Assembly (NCBI GenBank): GCA_038496675.1
Contig: CM076651.1
Location: 11,652,652-11,716,651, forward strand
DNA from: Rachycentron canadum
Lineage: Eukaryota > Chordata > Actinopteri > Carangiformes > Rachycentridae
Length of the DNA: 64,000 bases
Reading direction: 5' to 3'
Shown here: positions 25,562 through 40,380 of the stretch, piece after piece
Layout of the letters: every line of letters begins with the position of its first letter
How positions within the stretch are numbered: the stretch's first letter is position 1
Translations under genes and position numbers: made by a program
The notes under the pieces: model-generated
What the model was told of the DNA's origin: nothing
Seen by the model: the letters and a program-made list of their open reading frames with translations, nothing else
Database searches by the model: none

Positions 25562-28500
25562 ATCTAAAAAAAAAACTCAAGGGCTGTGTTTAAAACAGTT
25601 TTTTTTTTTTTTTACAAACAATTCTGGCTAAGTGGGTCTTTTTTCAATATTCATATGGCTTATGGGTTACAATCTAAATAAGACAATTAATTCAGTTCAA
25701 TACAACTCTATCCATGTAAGGAATTGTGTGCAGCAGCTCTTCTGGAAAGTTGATATGCAGTTTATTAGATATTTGGAGATATATTATTGTTTTGAGATAT
25801 ATTATTGTTTTTAAAAAAAATTAACAATCCTGTAGCCACAACTCAAAAATAGAACAGAACTGTTTAATAGTTTCTGACTTTAATTGATAAGTAGTGAAAA
25901 AATAGACTTCCAATAAACTGATTTGGAGGAACCGAAAGATGGCTGATGACCACTGACAATAAGTAGTTATTGGTCAAGTTCCCATTTCAATGTCTATGTC
26001 GCAAATGAGTAATGAAAAATTAGTATCACATTTACCCCCATATCAATATAACAGAATTAGGACAGCAAACAGATTTTGAATTATGGCTAAGCCTGTAGTC
26101 AGGCACTGTCTGCAAGTTTCAAGACAGCAAACATCTCTCACTGATTAACTGGCTGTGAGCCTATAATGGGGACCAGAAATGTAACATTATTATATCCCGC
26201 ACAGCATATTAGCCTGAGGAATTTGAGTGCACAGGATAAGCAATTTTTTTGAAGTCACTTTTGTTCAAAACTCCTGACTTTACCAACCTCAACATTTGTT
26301 AAGAATGCAATTGAAATGGCTTGAGCACACTACATCTTACTGAAGTTGCAAAATCACACAAGCTCACAAGACTGTGGTCACATGAAGCAGCCAGTTGATA
26401 AGATGGGGTCATTAAGTGATGTTGTGCAGGACATTTAAGAGTTTGTAGAGTCAGAGGTTAGGTGATCTCAATGATAATGAATGAAGCTGAGTGAAATGAG
26501 CTGCAAAAATTGGTTGACATTGCACCACTGAATCCCTGTCAGCAGGTCTTCTGTACAGCATCAGCACATAGTTTTTAAAGACAACATCTCTCAGTAACCA
26601 GAACAGGATGAATCACTTGCAGCATAATGAAAACCAGAGGCTAGAAATAAAAATAAAAAAGGTGGAGCGGCAATACAGAGTGGATAGAGAAGTTGGAGGT
26701 CATGGGCGAAGGCAAATATGGATGTATGGGTTGGCTGAGGGATGTGGAGGGGTGATGATCATGAGCATGAGAAAGGAGGAATACTATAGTATAGCTGTGA
26801 TGAGAAACAAAAAAATGTACAGTAATGAGGTGTCAGAGAGAAAAATGAGGAGAGACAATGGATGAGTGTGGCTGTGACAGTCAGTGAAGAAATGGGGGCA
26901 AGCTGAGAAGATGAGCCCAGACCAATGAAGAGGAATAGTCAAGTGGATGTGACAAGGGAAGGGTAGGCAGGAAAGCAAAGGATGGGCATTAATTGACACA
27001 GAGAGCACAGCAGAGGAAGCAGATGTGTTTCCAGCCTTCTTGTCCCTGGGCTGTGTCCTTTACATTCTGACAGGAACGCTGGCAGGAGTCACAACAGGAG
27101 CTGGAGAAGACACACGTCTGCTCAGATACGTATGTGCAAGCATACAACACAAACAGTGCTTAGTGGAGGAGGGCCAACAACAGCAGTGTAAGTTTAACCC
27201 CCAGGGTCGCAGCTGGAGGGAGACCATGGGGAGCACCACACAGACTGTCCTGTTGGTGACCTGGAGAAAGGACGAAAGGAAGATGAGCTGGTTGCTCTAA
27301 TCTGAAACCATGACAAATAGTAATACCAAGCCATGTTGCATGTGACATGGTCTCTCTTGTGAATGCCCTCTTGTAGTTCATGTTTTTGCGCATGTATGAC
27401 ACAGCACACACTTCTGCGCACATACACAAACACATCCTGTAAGGCATTGTTGTTCCCTATTACTCAAGGATCTGATAACCATAAACGAGAGCACGGGCCT
27501 GTGAATGCATGATGCTGGCACTTATATCATATCGAAGGTACCTCGACCCAGCTAAAATTGTGGAAAGCTAAAGGGCATGTCTCTCTGGTTGTTTCTCAGT
27601 ATTGAGCCTGTGTTTAGAGGAGACACACACACACAGTGGAGTCTTTGACCACTTAAAAAGTGTGGATGAAGAGTGTGACATCTTTCTGCACTGCTAAAAG
27701 ACACAATTCCACTTATCCATCCATTTCCTGATGCAGTTTGCAGTTTAATACACTCACACAAAAACAGACACACAAGCAGCATACAAAGGCGAAGGCGCCA
27801 CAGACGACATCAAAGCCTTTGAGTGGCACAATGCTCAGAGGGGTGCAAGTGGATAAATTAACAACGGATGTGTAAGTGTGTGTTTGTGCGGCCTGGCATG
27901 TGTTGTATACACATGCCAAGACAACTCTTGAGATCTTGAGAGCTGCCCTCTGTGTGTGTCTGACAGCTATGTGACACTGGTGTTAGTATACCAAAGCCTT
28001 GTGTTTCCCAGACTCCATTAAGATGTGGCTACTACAGCCAGGCTCTGTGCCTCTGCCAAGTCTCTCTCTTTCACACACACACACTGCAACTCCTGCTAGA
28101 CCGGACAGAAGCTGGGGTGTTTTCAGTGAGGATAAATGGAGATGTTTTGACCATGACCACCTTTTTCCTGTTTTTTTGCTGAGGAAATCTGTGTGGTAAA
28201 GGATGCAAAAATTATTTGGAATATGTTTAAACCCCCATGTGGATATCACATTCCTGACACCTAGCATTTCCTTATTCCAAGAGCATAATTTAATTATCAG
28301 CTGTCACTTCTGTTAAATTGCAGAGTTGTGTGGTTATGCGCTAAATGCCACAGGGTTGGAGCTGCTCTGATTTAATGAGTGACCTCTGGTCACAGCATCT
28401 CACTCTGCTCTATGTTTTCCCTCTGGATGACAAGCTGGACAAGCATCATCTTTATCTCGGGATCTGGATGTGCACACCCGCACACTCATGCACACAGGCT

Positions 28501-29238
28501 GTCAGTAGCGTGACAAGAGTGGAAAGTTGGACTATAAAAAGAATTATACTAAAACTGAGGAATCTGTTGTCCAGATGCTTGGATTTTGTCAGCAGCTGTA
28601 GATCACAAGAGCCACAATGTCTGGTGTCTGAGACAAAAACACAGACAATAATCCTCTGTCTGGTTGAGTGTTAAAGAGGGGACATGATGCCATCTATATC
28701 CCTGCTCACAGTGAAAATCCCCATGGGTTCTCAAGCAGAAATTCAGTCCTCTGATGAAGAAAATGTAGTTTAGATCTCATTGGAGGACTCAAACAAGTTA
28801 TGTCACAAAATAAATGCAATGAGAAAAATGTTTGCAGAACGTCTACTTGGACACACTCAGCTCATTTCGAGTTTACTTTAATTCTCTCTTACAGCCCATG
28901 AAGGCACCAGAAAGTGAGAGTGGTTGAAGAGTGGTATAATTCTCTAGCAGCCTACACTCTGTGGCCATTTTCTACACAGCGTTCTGCATTAGTAATGAAG
29001 TGTGAATTACGCCTTTTTACAGGCAGCACGCATATCTGTATCTACTTCCACTTGCAATGCAGAAGTTATAGTATACAATGTGACCATGTCATCAAAAAAA
29101 AAAAAAAAAGTCTTTAATCAAACTGTGAGGAACCACGTAGGCAGAAACAGTAGTTTCAGGAAGTGTGAGAGCTGTGATCTTCAATACATAGACACACAGG
29201 CAGAACACAGAAAAGAGAGATACACTATGTTTACAAGT
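25562..29238. other. Intergenic DNA between emilin3 and b4galt5
   Basis: No coding exon recognised. It contains a two-copy tandem duplication of the 17-mer GAGATATATTATTGTTT (25776-25792 and 25794-25810), short CA tracts near 27620 and 28070, and a poly-A run at 29093-29108. emilin3 (plus) and b4galt5 (minus) converge on this interval. Confidence 0.55.
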
Positions 29239-29244
29239 TTTATT
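29239..29244 (-). terminator. Candidate b4galt5 polyadenylation signal
   Basis: AATAAA on the minus strand, 4.3 kb downstream of the b4galt5 stop codon. Mammalian B4GALT5 transcripts also carry a multi-kilobase 3' UTR, which makes this position plausible. Nearer hexamers could be used instead. Confidence 0.3.
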
Positions 29245-32200
29245 GGTGTACTTTGACAATAACAATGATGGTATAAAAGAAAATCTCCATCATACAAATT
29301 TCAATAATCAAAAGATAATATGCCGATACACAAACAGATCCACGTAAGGCTGACATCAAGGTTTGACAAGTGGCTTCAAATGGCTTCAATTCAAGGAGAA
29401 TTTCTCTCCTTACAATCAGAGAAGATAGATTTTAAATTTAGCAATCGGTATACTTTTTTCATTTTTCTTTTTTTTTTTAAGTAGTTAGCTTTCATACAAA
29501 AAAAAAAAAGATTTTTTTTAATCTGTGTAGATTTTGGAGTAGATTGTGTCGCTGGTTTGGGTGCCTGTTTCATTGCATTGTAAGCATATGGTGTTTTTGG
29601 CTGACACTCGCTATCCTGCAGTGCTTTCCTCTGACCTGCACCTTACCGCAACTGCTGTCACTATCAGAGAGACAATGCAGGCAGAGTTGAGGACACTGAA
29701 GTTCATCTAGAGAATGATGCCTATGTCTGCCATGATATGTCTCTCCTACTGCTACAGCATATTAAGTACAGGGAGGCCTCTGGAATGCACAACACCTCTG
29801 AGATTGTGAGAGGAATCTAAAATTTATAGGATAAGGATATTTTAAATTTAAAAAAAGGCTGTGCTGGGAAGCAGTGATGTAAAAACATTGATGTTGCTGT
29901 GTAAGCTTCACTAGCACTTAAAATGGCACCAGATAAACCCCCCAGCCTAACCCCTCCAAATGCCTTGCTCTTTATGCTAGCATCTGTAGTGATTTAAGAC
30001 CTTATATAATTTCTAAAACACTACACACAACAATAGTTACAATGATCATTACGTTGATATGCACTTTTAATTTAAATATTTTTGCTTATAAAAAAAAAAA
30101 AAAACTCAAGTGAAAAAACACTGCAATAAATTAATAAGCTTTAAGGCTGCCAGTCTTGTCAGATGCCAAAAAGATGGTCCCTTCATTTAAACTGGCACAG
30201 AATGGATCAGAGTTGGTGAGATTATGGTACAAGGATGCCTCTCAGTGAGCAGCAGGCTCGGTCTTGGTCTGGATTGAGACCATATACAAGCTATATATAA
30301 CAGGAACAGGACTAGCCGGCATGCTCATCACCAACTGAAAACAATATTAACAGTTTCAAACGCAATAGACTGATTTGCTCCTGTTACTTAGTAATCTAGT
30401 GGACGAAGCTGTCTAGTGGTCAAGGAAAATCCATCTTTTTGAATACAGATGAAGCTGCTTGTTCTACATTGTGGAGTCTAAAGCCTAATACTGACTCTAA
30501 GAATCTGTCATTAAGAGGACCTCCTTATAGAGAGGTCCCTCGTGGTCTGAATCTTCACCTGATCATTCAAACTAAAAGCTTTTGGCTTTTGGCATATGTC
30601 CATCTAGCTTTTAATTTTAAGCAATGGAAAAAAAAAAGATAAAATACAGTGTATCATGTAAGTGACAAGAACTAAAAAAAAAAGGTCACTATAAATCATG
30701 TTCTTATCAGTGCTGGAAAAACAAAATGAAAAACAAAAACTAGAAGGAGGACAGTTACACCTCTATAAGGTTTTAGCCATTTCACTCAAACGCACATGGA
30801 AAAGAAAACTTAACACAACCACTGCTACTGTCCATGACTTCCACTGGGTACCTCCTGAGTGACTGGCTAGGAGGTAAACATGTGCTTCTGCTTGTGGCTA
30901 TGAACCAGAACGACAAATACATATATTAGCTATAACTGGCGGGATGAATAGGCATCAGGTTAACAAATGTATAGATGTAAAAAAAGAAAAAGTGAACATC
31001 TACGTCACTTCTGTGCAGGTAGGAAATGAATGAAGGTTGGAGGGATGTTTTGTCTGTTGATACTAGCATTTATGATGTCATTATTGGTTCCAGCAAGCAC
31101 GTAGGAAGAGACTCCCTCAAAAAGGAGCTCTGGAAGGTCAGCACCATTGATTATCAATTAAAATAAAGGAGGTGCTCAGTGAAAGGCAGCGACCACTAGC
31201 ATTTTCTGATTAGATGTCTTGCTCTCCCTGTGGTTGTCACACAAAATGGCATCCTCCAACATGTGTGTTCAGCAGATTAATACACACCGGGCTTCAGGTC
31301 CTGTTCCATTTCATCAAAACAAGCTATTCCTGTCATTTCTAAAGAGGAACCATGTAGACGAAATGGAGCAGCTCCCTGCTTATACAGACCTGAACCTCAT
31401 AAACCCACACAAATACACATAACTACAAGTTTCAGTGCATTTAACACAGTCTGTCATATGTCTCCTCCTAATTCATCACGTCACCCTCAATAAAAATAAA
31501 AACTGAACAATTTCAGAAAATAATTCATAAAAGATCAAATAAATAAAATGAGGTCCAGCCTCTTTGCTTTCTATTTCTTTGTGGAAAAACAACATCTTGT
31601 CAACCACCCACATTTCCCCATAAGATACATCTTAAGAAATGTATACAAGGCGATTTGTGTGAAATGAAGTAGCTGCATGACTAAAGGACAGCCAGTAAGG
31701 AAAGTGTCTGTATGTGTGAGTTTTTTTTGTTTTTTATTTTAGGTTTTTTTTGTTTTGTTTTTTTTGAATAGGAACTGTTTACAGTATTGGGATATTTTAC
31801 TCAAAATCAACACTGTCAAACACAAATTAGGGAAGGACATTTTACCAACTGCTGTATACTGCCAGAGTGCTGTAAGTCTGTGTCAATGCACAGTTAGGCT
31901 GCATGCCATCCAACAAAAACTCAGCTTAGACCAACTAACCAATGTCTGATTCACACAAAGAAACACCCTAGTCAAAACTTTGCTACAAGCTAACGGAGCT
32001 AATCAGTGGTTCATAACCTGACATCTCAGATAAGCATTGAGATTTTCTCTATCCAAGTCTAGATAAAGTGTCACTTAAAAAAATAAAGGCAGCCATAGAT
32101 ACGTTGTTGGAGAGATTTCACAGCACCCACAGTGAGGGAGGGCTGTCTAACAGTATTACAAACACTAGACAATCTGAAAAATAACAAAGCAAAAGCTTCT

Positions 32201-33543
32201 GTAAACACCAGTGACAGTGACAGCAATCAAGTATTTTCTACCTCCAATTCTCTTCTGTAAAAATGAAGGTGAGTAAACATTAAGGATATGGGATCTAAAA
32301 ATAAAAAACGCAACTCTTTTCCCCCTGGCCTAGACCTACACACCACACACAAAGTGAGGTCTAAAGTCAAGTTAGTCACAGTTTCAGGGGTGAAGTCTCC
32401 TGGAGGTCACCCCTGAGACCTTGCACTGACAACAAAATACACATGGGCCATTTGCATAGCTCTCCCTCATTTATACACGCACGGACACACACACACAGAC
32501 ACACAAGCACATTCTGAAAAGGATGGCATGTTTGCTTAGGCAAAGGTGTGCTGAATGTGAAGTTTGCATACAAAGTCACTCCTTCTATGTTGTCCAATAA
32601 GGGTATGCTAGCACCTGTGCTATTGCATCTGTATAGTGAGGAAGCTCTGCTGTCTGATATTACAGCTTATTGCTAACAGGATGAGCATTGCTCTCCTACA
32701 TACAGCCACTTACAGGCAGCCAGAACATCCACTGCAACTATGCAAACACAAACATCACAGTCTTTATATGGTATGTTCACAGGACAAAATATAGTTGGTA
32801 AGAGATAATTAATATAAGTATTGATATTCTCCAAACTTAGGATAAACTATTTTACATGCAGTATATATGACTGAAAACACCCACTCTTTATTTCATTTTC
32901 TCTCACTCTCCTCTCTTGTGGTGATTTGGCATGCCTTCTGCAGAACCAGCTGCAAGAATCCACTTGCCTAAAGTGTCTGTATGGTGGCGTGTGTGCGTGT
33001 GTGTGTGGGTTTGGGGTGGGAAAGTGGGGGGGTGGTGGGGGTGTGTTGCATGCAAATTTTTCACATGCATACTGCATTTGTGAAAATAAGTGCAAGAGCA
33101 AATAAAAAATCAAAGCCTCAGCGGCAATGTCAGCAACTTATAAGTCAAACTCTCTGCATGTGTGTGCGTGTATCATGGCCTATTTTTATATTTAAACAAA
33201 AACCACAGTGTAGGACTGAACTCATCACTGACTGAATAGGAAGATGAATGAATGGATGCTGAAGGCCAAAATGGTGCAAAAGGCATGTGGAGACTGAAGA
33301 CTAGATAAGCCCAGATGAGAGGAGTGATGGACTGTAGCACAAACAAGTGCAGCATTTATCCCTAATTTCTTATATGATTTATCCAACATACTTTGAGTCT
33401 TCATTGTTTTTTTGCATACAAACAAAAGAAATAAAGCAAAGAATCAACTAAAAAGTCCTAAGCAGTGCTGCAACTGGTGAGATATGGCTGATGTCCCAGA
33501 GGACTTTGATTCCCAGATGGTCTGCAGTCTAGCTGTGCCTACG
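29245..33543 (-). other. Probable long b4galt5 3' UTR
   Basis: About 4.3 kb without coding features, downstream of the b4galt5 stop on the same strand, rich in A and T runs. It also holds a G-rich tract on the plus strand at 33002-33042 with several GGG runs. Treating all of this as UTR is inference from family habit and the hexamer at 29239. Confidence 0.4.
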
Positions 33544-36500
33544 TCAGTAGTCAGCTATGGGCGCAAGCTTTCTGCTCAAGGTGACTGTGATGTTGGTGTA
33601 GAGAGGCCTCCTGGACACTATGGGGTAGTAGTTAAGGTTGTTAAGACCATCCACTTTCTGTCTCTCCTTTGAGTGGCGTAGAAGACTATATCTGCAGGGA
33701 GGAACAATCAATCAGTGAATGGAGTAAGAGAAGAGAAGAAGAGAAGAGAGCTTTTCAGTTGCACAAGAGCATTAATTAACAATGAGATCATATGAGGAGG
33801 AACAGGTTACGCCTACACAGTGTTACTACATGGTTGTACTGAAAGTGACATTTGGACACATGGGAGTGGTTCACGAGCAGATCACCTCCCTTATTGTAAA
33901 ACATGACACATATACTATATGAATCATGACCATTTCAAATAGGATTTACCTAAGCACATTGATTTTGCAGAACTAAAGAAACACTTACTCTCTAGGCTGT
34001 TTTAAGTAACTTAGAATTTGAGCAGAGAGAGCATGATTGGAATTCAGCCCTGAAGCACACAAGCATATCACATGCAAAGTCTTTAAAAGAGTTGAAATTC
34101 TCTCAAAGTCACTGCTCTGGCTTTTCATGTGACTGGCTTACATCACATGCCTAAGCCTCCTTCCAATTATCAGCTTCCACTTTTAGTGCGTGTGTATTTG
34201 TGCATTTGTGTGTGTGAATGAGCAGTGCATATATAGACACTAACCTTCCCAGGAATTGGACCTCCCCACGATGGTGATGCGGAATTGACATGTAGCGTCC
34301 CTGCTCTCCGTGTGGTCTACTTACTGAGAAATTGGCAAACCACACCCTATACAAACATGTTTTTGCTCATTAATTCATAATGTCCACAGTTTGGTGGAGC
34401 AAGCATAGCAATGACAGAAAGCATGATGATTATCACCATGATATCATGCATCATACTGTCAGTAACATGGACAGAAATACCGGAGAGAGAAAGAGTAAAA
34501 TTAACCGTACATAAAAGGGGTATTACATAGAGCCACATGTATACACAAGCCAATCACTAAGAGTATATTGAAAGCCCTGAGCGTATACAGCTGCCTATGA
34601 GCTGCATGGGTGGTGGGAGGGACAGTACTGCTGTGTGGCAAAAGTGGAGGGAAAAAAACAAATACAAAAGCTCTCCTCACCTGTTCCATAGGTCATCGTC
34701 CTCTCCTCCCCAGCCCCAGAATGCATTAGCAAATCCATTAATCTTTTTGAACTGCTTCACCGTCAGGCCACTGACACCACCAAAGAACTCATTATACGGA
34801 AGCCTTAGAGAGACAGTTACACATATTAATTTAAAAAATCTAAAGGAGTGCGTTTACTGTACACACTCATGGAGACAGAATCGAGACTCACATGTATGAG
34901 TACTTGTCGAGCTTGACTGCAAAGTGTCGGGGCATGTCTGTGCAGCCATAGTAGTTTCGGTCATTCTCCATGAGGTGATCCACATCGTGGAAGACCAGAC
35001 AGTCCCAGTCAAGGTCCTTCATCGCCTCCTTGTAGCCCACATTGAACAGCATGGCTCGGTTAAATGGCTCTATGCCACCCTACAGAAAAAAAAAAAAAAA
35101 AAAGAGAGATGCTTATCCATTGTCTACTGCAAAGCACGAACAATCTTATCACATGAGAAGGACCTGCAAGTAGTGTTCACATATGTGACTCAATTCATCC
35201 CTGCAAATGACTCTAAATACACGTGCGCCTACCTGCTCTATCACATAAAAGGCAAACTGGAGTCTCTGTTTCTGCAGCACTGGCACTAGGTGTCTCAAGA
35301 GGATTGGTAAGTGTTCATGTCGGTTTCTGAACGGGACTAGGATCGCCACCTGGAGACACAAAGTGGAGTAGAATACAATAAATATACCAAAATAACACCA
35401 AAAGAAATTAGATGTAATTAGATATACTGTATATAAACCATGAAGGACACAGCAGAGTCACAGAGCAGCCTTGTCTGTGTGACTAGGTAAACTGTACCAA
35501 TTGCACAAAGTGTTCATGATCTCTCAGCAGTAGGTAAATGATGGAAGTGTGGGTGAAAAAAAACCCATTACCATGACTCACGATAGAGGAGTTCATGAAG
35601 GCAGTTTCTTGAAATGGTACTTTGACAATGAGATCTGACATGCATCAATCATGCAGGCACAGAGGCTCTAAACGTCTGTGAAAGCTATTCACAGAATGTG
35701 GTCGTAGCTATGACAGTGGCAGCTATGACCTTTTTTTTTTTTCCGTTTGATGCTCAATAAAAGGCAAACTGTCACAGTAGGGAACAAAAAGCAATGCAAA
35801 ACTAAAAACAGTGAGAGGACTGCTGTGGTAACTGAAAGAGTGATTGCTGGCTAATAAGAGAAAGAGAGAGATGGTTATTGGTTATTACAATATATGCAGC
35901 CACCCAGGGCAAATGAATGTGAGAGACAAACGGACAGATGGCAGCCATGATTACACTGTTGGACCAAAAAAAGAGAGTGATAAAATAAAGGGACATAGTT
36001 GAGGTGGGTGGTTCAAGACTGAAACAGAACTGAAATTCACATATAAAAATCCAGAGACTCATTATGACATTATGTTTCCAGTGTTATGGCTAAAAACACG
36101 CAGTTAACTCAGTCGAGTGTTTCCAAACAGAAAGGCACCATTAGTAGCAGGAAATCAGCTTTTTTTCTTAGGTATAGAATTCTTGCTAATACTAAAAACA
36201 GTTTTAAATGTCATTTTAGCTGATTCAACTTGATTTGGAGGATGTAGTTTGAAGGGTTGTCGTCTTGTGTCATGATAACATAAACACCTGTGTATGATAC
36301 AGTGCAAATAAAACACAATACAGTAACTGCAGCCTCAAAAATGAGGGGAAAGTGGAACTACCAATTCCCTAAATAGAAAGAACACTTTCACTTTACATAT
36401 ACTTTCTTTCATTTTGGTTATTTTAGTTTCATTGATGGTGGTGGAGAGCGCTGTATAACATATTGCTCTAAAAACTCCCATAAGTGTTCAGTTGGGTTTT

Positions 36501-37856
36501 GATTTTGATCATTTACATGCTAAACATACAGTAAACCCTTGTGCCCTGTATAGAAGCATCCATATGTGTTATATTTCTCTACCCATCCATCTGTATATTC
36601 AACCATGCTTTGCACATTTTAACAATGTCTTGTCCAAACTTACCTTCCAGCGAGGTAAACAGTCTTCAGGCTTCCAGTAGCCTCCTGGGACCATGCCAGG
36701 CTCTCTCTCCAGCAAGAATCTCTCCACCTCTTCCAGGGATACCTCGCTCATGTTTACCTCCAACCTGCCCTCTGGTTGTATGAGGCAGAAAAAAATAACA
36801 GTAAGTAAGGAAGAAAGAGAGAAAGAGAGAGATAGAGAGACCCATGAAGTCCATGTGAGTGAGATGAAAAAGAATATAATAAAATAATAAAAAAAGAATT
36901 AGATAAGGAAAACATTCAAAATCAAAAGAGGGATGGGGAAGGAGGGAAGAGGGGAAAAAATGACATTTGTCAAAGCCTGTAACAGTTCAGTTATCTGAGT
37001 CATACATTTCTGGGTAATTTTTTGCCATTAAAACATATTTACATGCATCATCAATCAAAGCTGAAAGAAAACTGAAATTTACAGGCATTCCACCACTCAT
37101 TAGATCAAAGGCAGTACAGGGGCACAATGAAACTCACTTAGGGAAACATTTTACATCGACCAAGAAAACCAGAACAACATTGTTTAAAGTAATCAAAGGT
37201 CAACCAAAAAGACAAAGAGCCATTTTCTCAGTCCGTGCTTACATATAGTGTATTACAGAGTCATGAGTCAGGGTGAAAACAAAACTTTCGGTCATTACTT
37301 TAAGAATGTACTCACTCATGGAGGGCAGCCTCTCAGGGCAAACCTGTGAGGGGAGGTAGGTGAAGCCCTCGGGAAGGTACGATGTGGGAGGAGCATCGCT
37401 CTCGCTCAAGTTGAAATCATAGGAATAATCTGGAATCACACCAATACACAAGAATAAACATAAACGTCAAGAGCAGTATTGCCTTCAGGACTTCCACTGT
37501 GTGCTCTCTTGTTTTCTATCAGTCTTTTCTTTTCATTTCTTGTATTTCACTTAACTATATACTCTATTTTCTATACACATGGATGAGTCACCAAAAGTGA
37601 GGTTGGCTAAAACACTCTAATTTTCTATAATCTAAATGGGGCAGAAACGGCATTCATGTCCATGTAATTGCATTGAAGACTGTATATGAGTGGGCATTCC
37701 TAATACACCTTAGCGTATAAGACTTTATGTTTTTACCTGTGCCATTGATGCTGTAAGCCCCTCTCACCACCTGCTCCAGGACCTGAGCACCAATGTTCTT
37801 CACATTCTCTCTGATCTGGATCCCTCTGGCTTGGACCATGAATACATATTCATTCA
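33544..37856 (-). CDS. b4galt5: Beta-1,4-galactosyltransferase 5 (8 coding exons; anchor exon missing)
   Basis: Golgi type II GT7-family enzyme transferring galactose from UDP-Gal; B4GALT5 is the main lactosylceramide synthase. Exons on the minus strand in order: 37856-37737, 37429-37316, 36771-36644, 35349-35233, 35079-34892, 34803-34681, 34346-34245, 33691-33544 (TGA 33546-33544); 345 residues, all borders AG/GT with matching phase. Visible motifs: stem NEYVFMVQARGI; CPERLPSMKG; GGYWKPEDCLPRWK; UDP-binding VPFRNRHEHLP; NRAMLFNVGYKEA; metal-binding FHDVDH; GGVSGLTV; acceptor-site WGWGGEDDDLW; SIPHHHRGEVQFLGR; DGLNNLNY; terminal LAPIADY. FSVSRP, PERLPSMKG and GLNNLNY favour B4GALT5 over its close paralogue B4GALT6, though YTNITV and LAPIADY lean to B4GALT6. 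The first visible exon starts in phase needing one upstream base. The N-terminal exon with cytoplasmic tail and transmembrane anchor was not found. Confidence 0.94.
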
Positions 37857-39291
37857 CTGTGGACAGAGAGAAGAAACACAGAGAGTTAGGTCATTTTCTT
37901 TCTGTTCCCACTGTAAAGATCACGTAAGTATGTCTACCCAGTAGAATGAACACAGCCAACGATTAAAATCAACTATAGCGCTGCATACAACAAGTTAAGA
38001 AAAATAACCCACGGTAGAATATAAATGGCAATTTTAGCTCTTTAACTCATGACCAGCATCATCCTCTTTTCATTCTTCCTCCTTGTTGAGAAACAAAATA
38101 CAACAATCCCCATGTTCAAGGAAGTTAACCTTGGAGTAACTCTAGAGTAAGCAGCCTCTTCCATCTGATCTGCCCCGAAGTGATTATCTGCCTTGGTGAC
38201 TCAATGCAGGGGTTTTCCCAACACCCCGCACCAAAGGTCTTTTATTGCAAAGAAGCCAACTATTGAAATGTTAATGTATGATGGGGGAGGTGGAGGAAGA
38301 AAGATGCAAGTCAAACTTATTTAAGAAGGAGACTAAGATAATGAACCAGAAGCCAGAAGCTGCAGAGCCACAGATCAGAAGCCTGAGAAGTCTCAGCCTT
38401 AATGTCTGTCTATGAAGAACATAACAGTGACTGGTGAAAACACCACACTAAGTAAGTTACATAGAAATCTCTGTTCAGTTTAACTTACATGACATTTACA
38501 ATAGGGAACTTTACTGGAACAGATTATTTCTCAGTGTGGGTTGGCCTTAAAATTACCACAGCATTGCTCTACCTGCCAAACATAAATCATCCAGTGAAAT
38601 TAAGATAAAGGATGTGGTTGAAGTGTAGGTCAGTGGAAGATTTGCAGATCTCAACCACTCAACTTTGCACAAATATGTGGTTGCACATACAATATATGGC
38701 TGTGTGTTGTTGCTTTACTTGAGAGGTGATGTGTACAATGCAGTAAAAGATCATTTGTACACAACTCCTGGATTAACTTGCTGAGAGTCACTGACAGGAA
38801 CACAGACTGTTTCTTTATTTGGAGAAACATGCCAGCACAATGCAGCCCAATTGTGGACCAAAGCCTCTGTGAAACTGGATCCAACTGCACAAGGTCTGGC
38901 CATTAATCCAATCAACATTTATCTTAAAGCAATGTCAATATGATCCACACCCTTCTGCAAATGTGTGCAGATGTGTGTCTGTGTATGTTTGAGCGTGTGT
39001 GTGTGTAATAATGCTGAGCTAGAAATCCACAGGATGTAATTTGTCTCTAGTAATTGTATTACAGTTTCCATCACATTCATCTTGTTTTATACAAACTGCC
39101 TGGCTTGCAGGACTAAAGACTAGTGGCTAAGCTGTAACTGAAATCAATGTTCTCATTTTACCTCTGCAACACACAAATATTACAGTGCAGCTGGAACAAA
39201 TCTGCAAAGGAAAATAATAAGAAGGGTAATAAGGGTAGATCCTTTTCACTCACACTGCAATCAACACACATGCCTACATACTGCGTGCACA

Positions 39292-39294
<3 letters not shown>

Positions 39295-39347
<53 letters not shown>
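39295..39347 (+). repeat. (AC)n microsatellite
   Basis: About 26 AC units in the large first intron of b4galt5; it produces artificial His/Thr and Val/Cys frames. Confidence 0.98.
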
Positions 39348-39348
<1 letters not shown>

Positions 39349-40377
39349 GCATTTCTGAGGGGCAATACGATGGAAAAATGCTAAGGGGCTTCTGGAGTGT
39401 GATCCAGTCCTGCAGGCGCCAACATATTTTGACATGTTGGCATCTCCCTCTCAAGTCTTTCAAATGTATAGACCTATTATCTATGCATATTCCTACCAGG
39501 ATAAATCTATGGCACATATGTGCTGAACATATGTTTATAGTACCCCACTGAGCCACTTTAGCTCCTGCAGAGTAAAGCAAACTGGGATCTCTTCCTTGAA
39601 ACACTATTGGATCTCATCTGAAAACTTCACCTATTAAGGTCACGTTGCTAAAAAGTCTTCAAGCACAGAGATGGAGAATGTGAACACTTGACGTGCTATA
39701 TACAAAGTAGTAGGCATACAGTTCATCCCTCATCAAACAAGCACTGTATAGAGCGGAGTCATGGTTAGTGCCGAGGTATTCAAGGCTACAAACTGTGACA
39801 AATGCAATTGGACACAAGAGAAGAGTTTAGAACAAGTGAAACTATGAGGCCACAACACAAGGACATAAGATGAACATATTGCAAGGGGCCACACAGAGGC
39901 TTGCACACACACACGTCAGCAATCTGATGGGTTGGCGAAAAAGGAAATTAAATTCTGACTCAACTACATAATACACATGTAGACCAGAAGGAGTCCCCCA
40001 CCACCTGCTCCTCATCCTATCACAAACCCCCACCCAAACCCATGAAGCATGACAAGAGACCTTGAACGACCTTGTCCTCTATAGCTCTCACTGTCCTCAT
40101 GCCAAGTCCAGCCCACCTCTCCCTCTCTTTCTCTCCCCCTGCACATCCCTCTATCTCCCCCTTCATCTCTCTGTGCTGCTGTCCCTGTATAATGTGGTTT
40201 GTACCACTTTCTGTCAAGTCTGTTCCCATCATTTAAGTAAACAATCTGAATGATGGATTACAGGCTCACTGGGACAATTCTCAGCACAGATCCTCCACCA
40301 TATTGTATTGTAACTGAGGTTAATCGAAAAAGGAAAAAGCCAACAAACAAGCAAAAAAATAAAATAAAAAAATTTAA

Positions 40378-40380
<3 letters not shown>

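Noticed and set aside
26608..26865. 85-codon plus-strand frame in the emilin3 3' flank
   Set aside because: Biased Arg/Glu/Met-rich text from purine-rich DNA, no family resemblance and no splice context.
33484..33672. 62-codon plus-strand frame starting MADVPEDFDSQ
   Set aside because: It is antisense to the last b4galt5 exon, whose minus-strand reading matches the GT7 family through to the stop.
39295..39347. CRISPR-like or satellite array
   Set aside because: A simple dinucleotide repeat without spacers; CRISPR arrays are not expected in vertebrate DNA.
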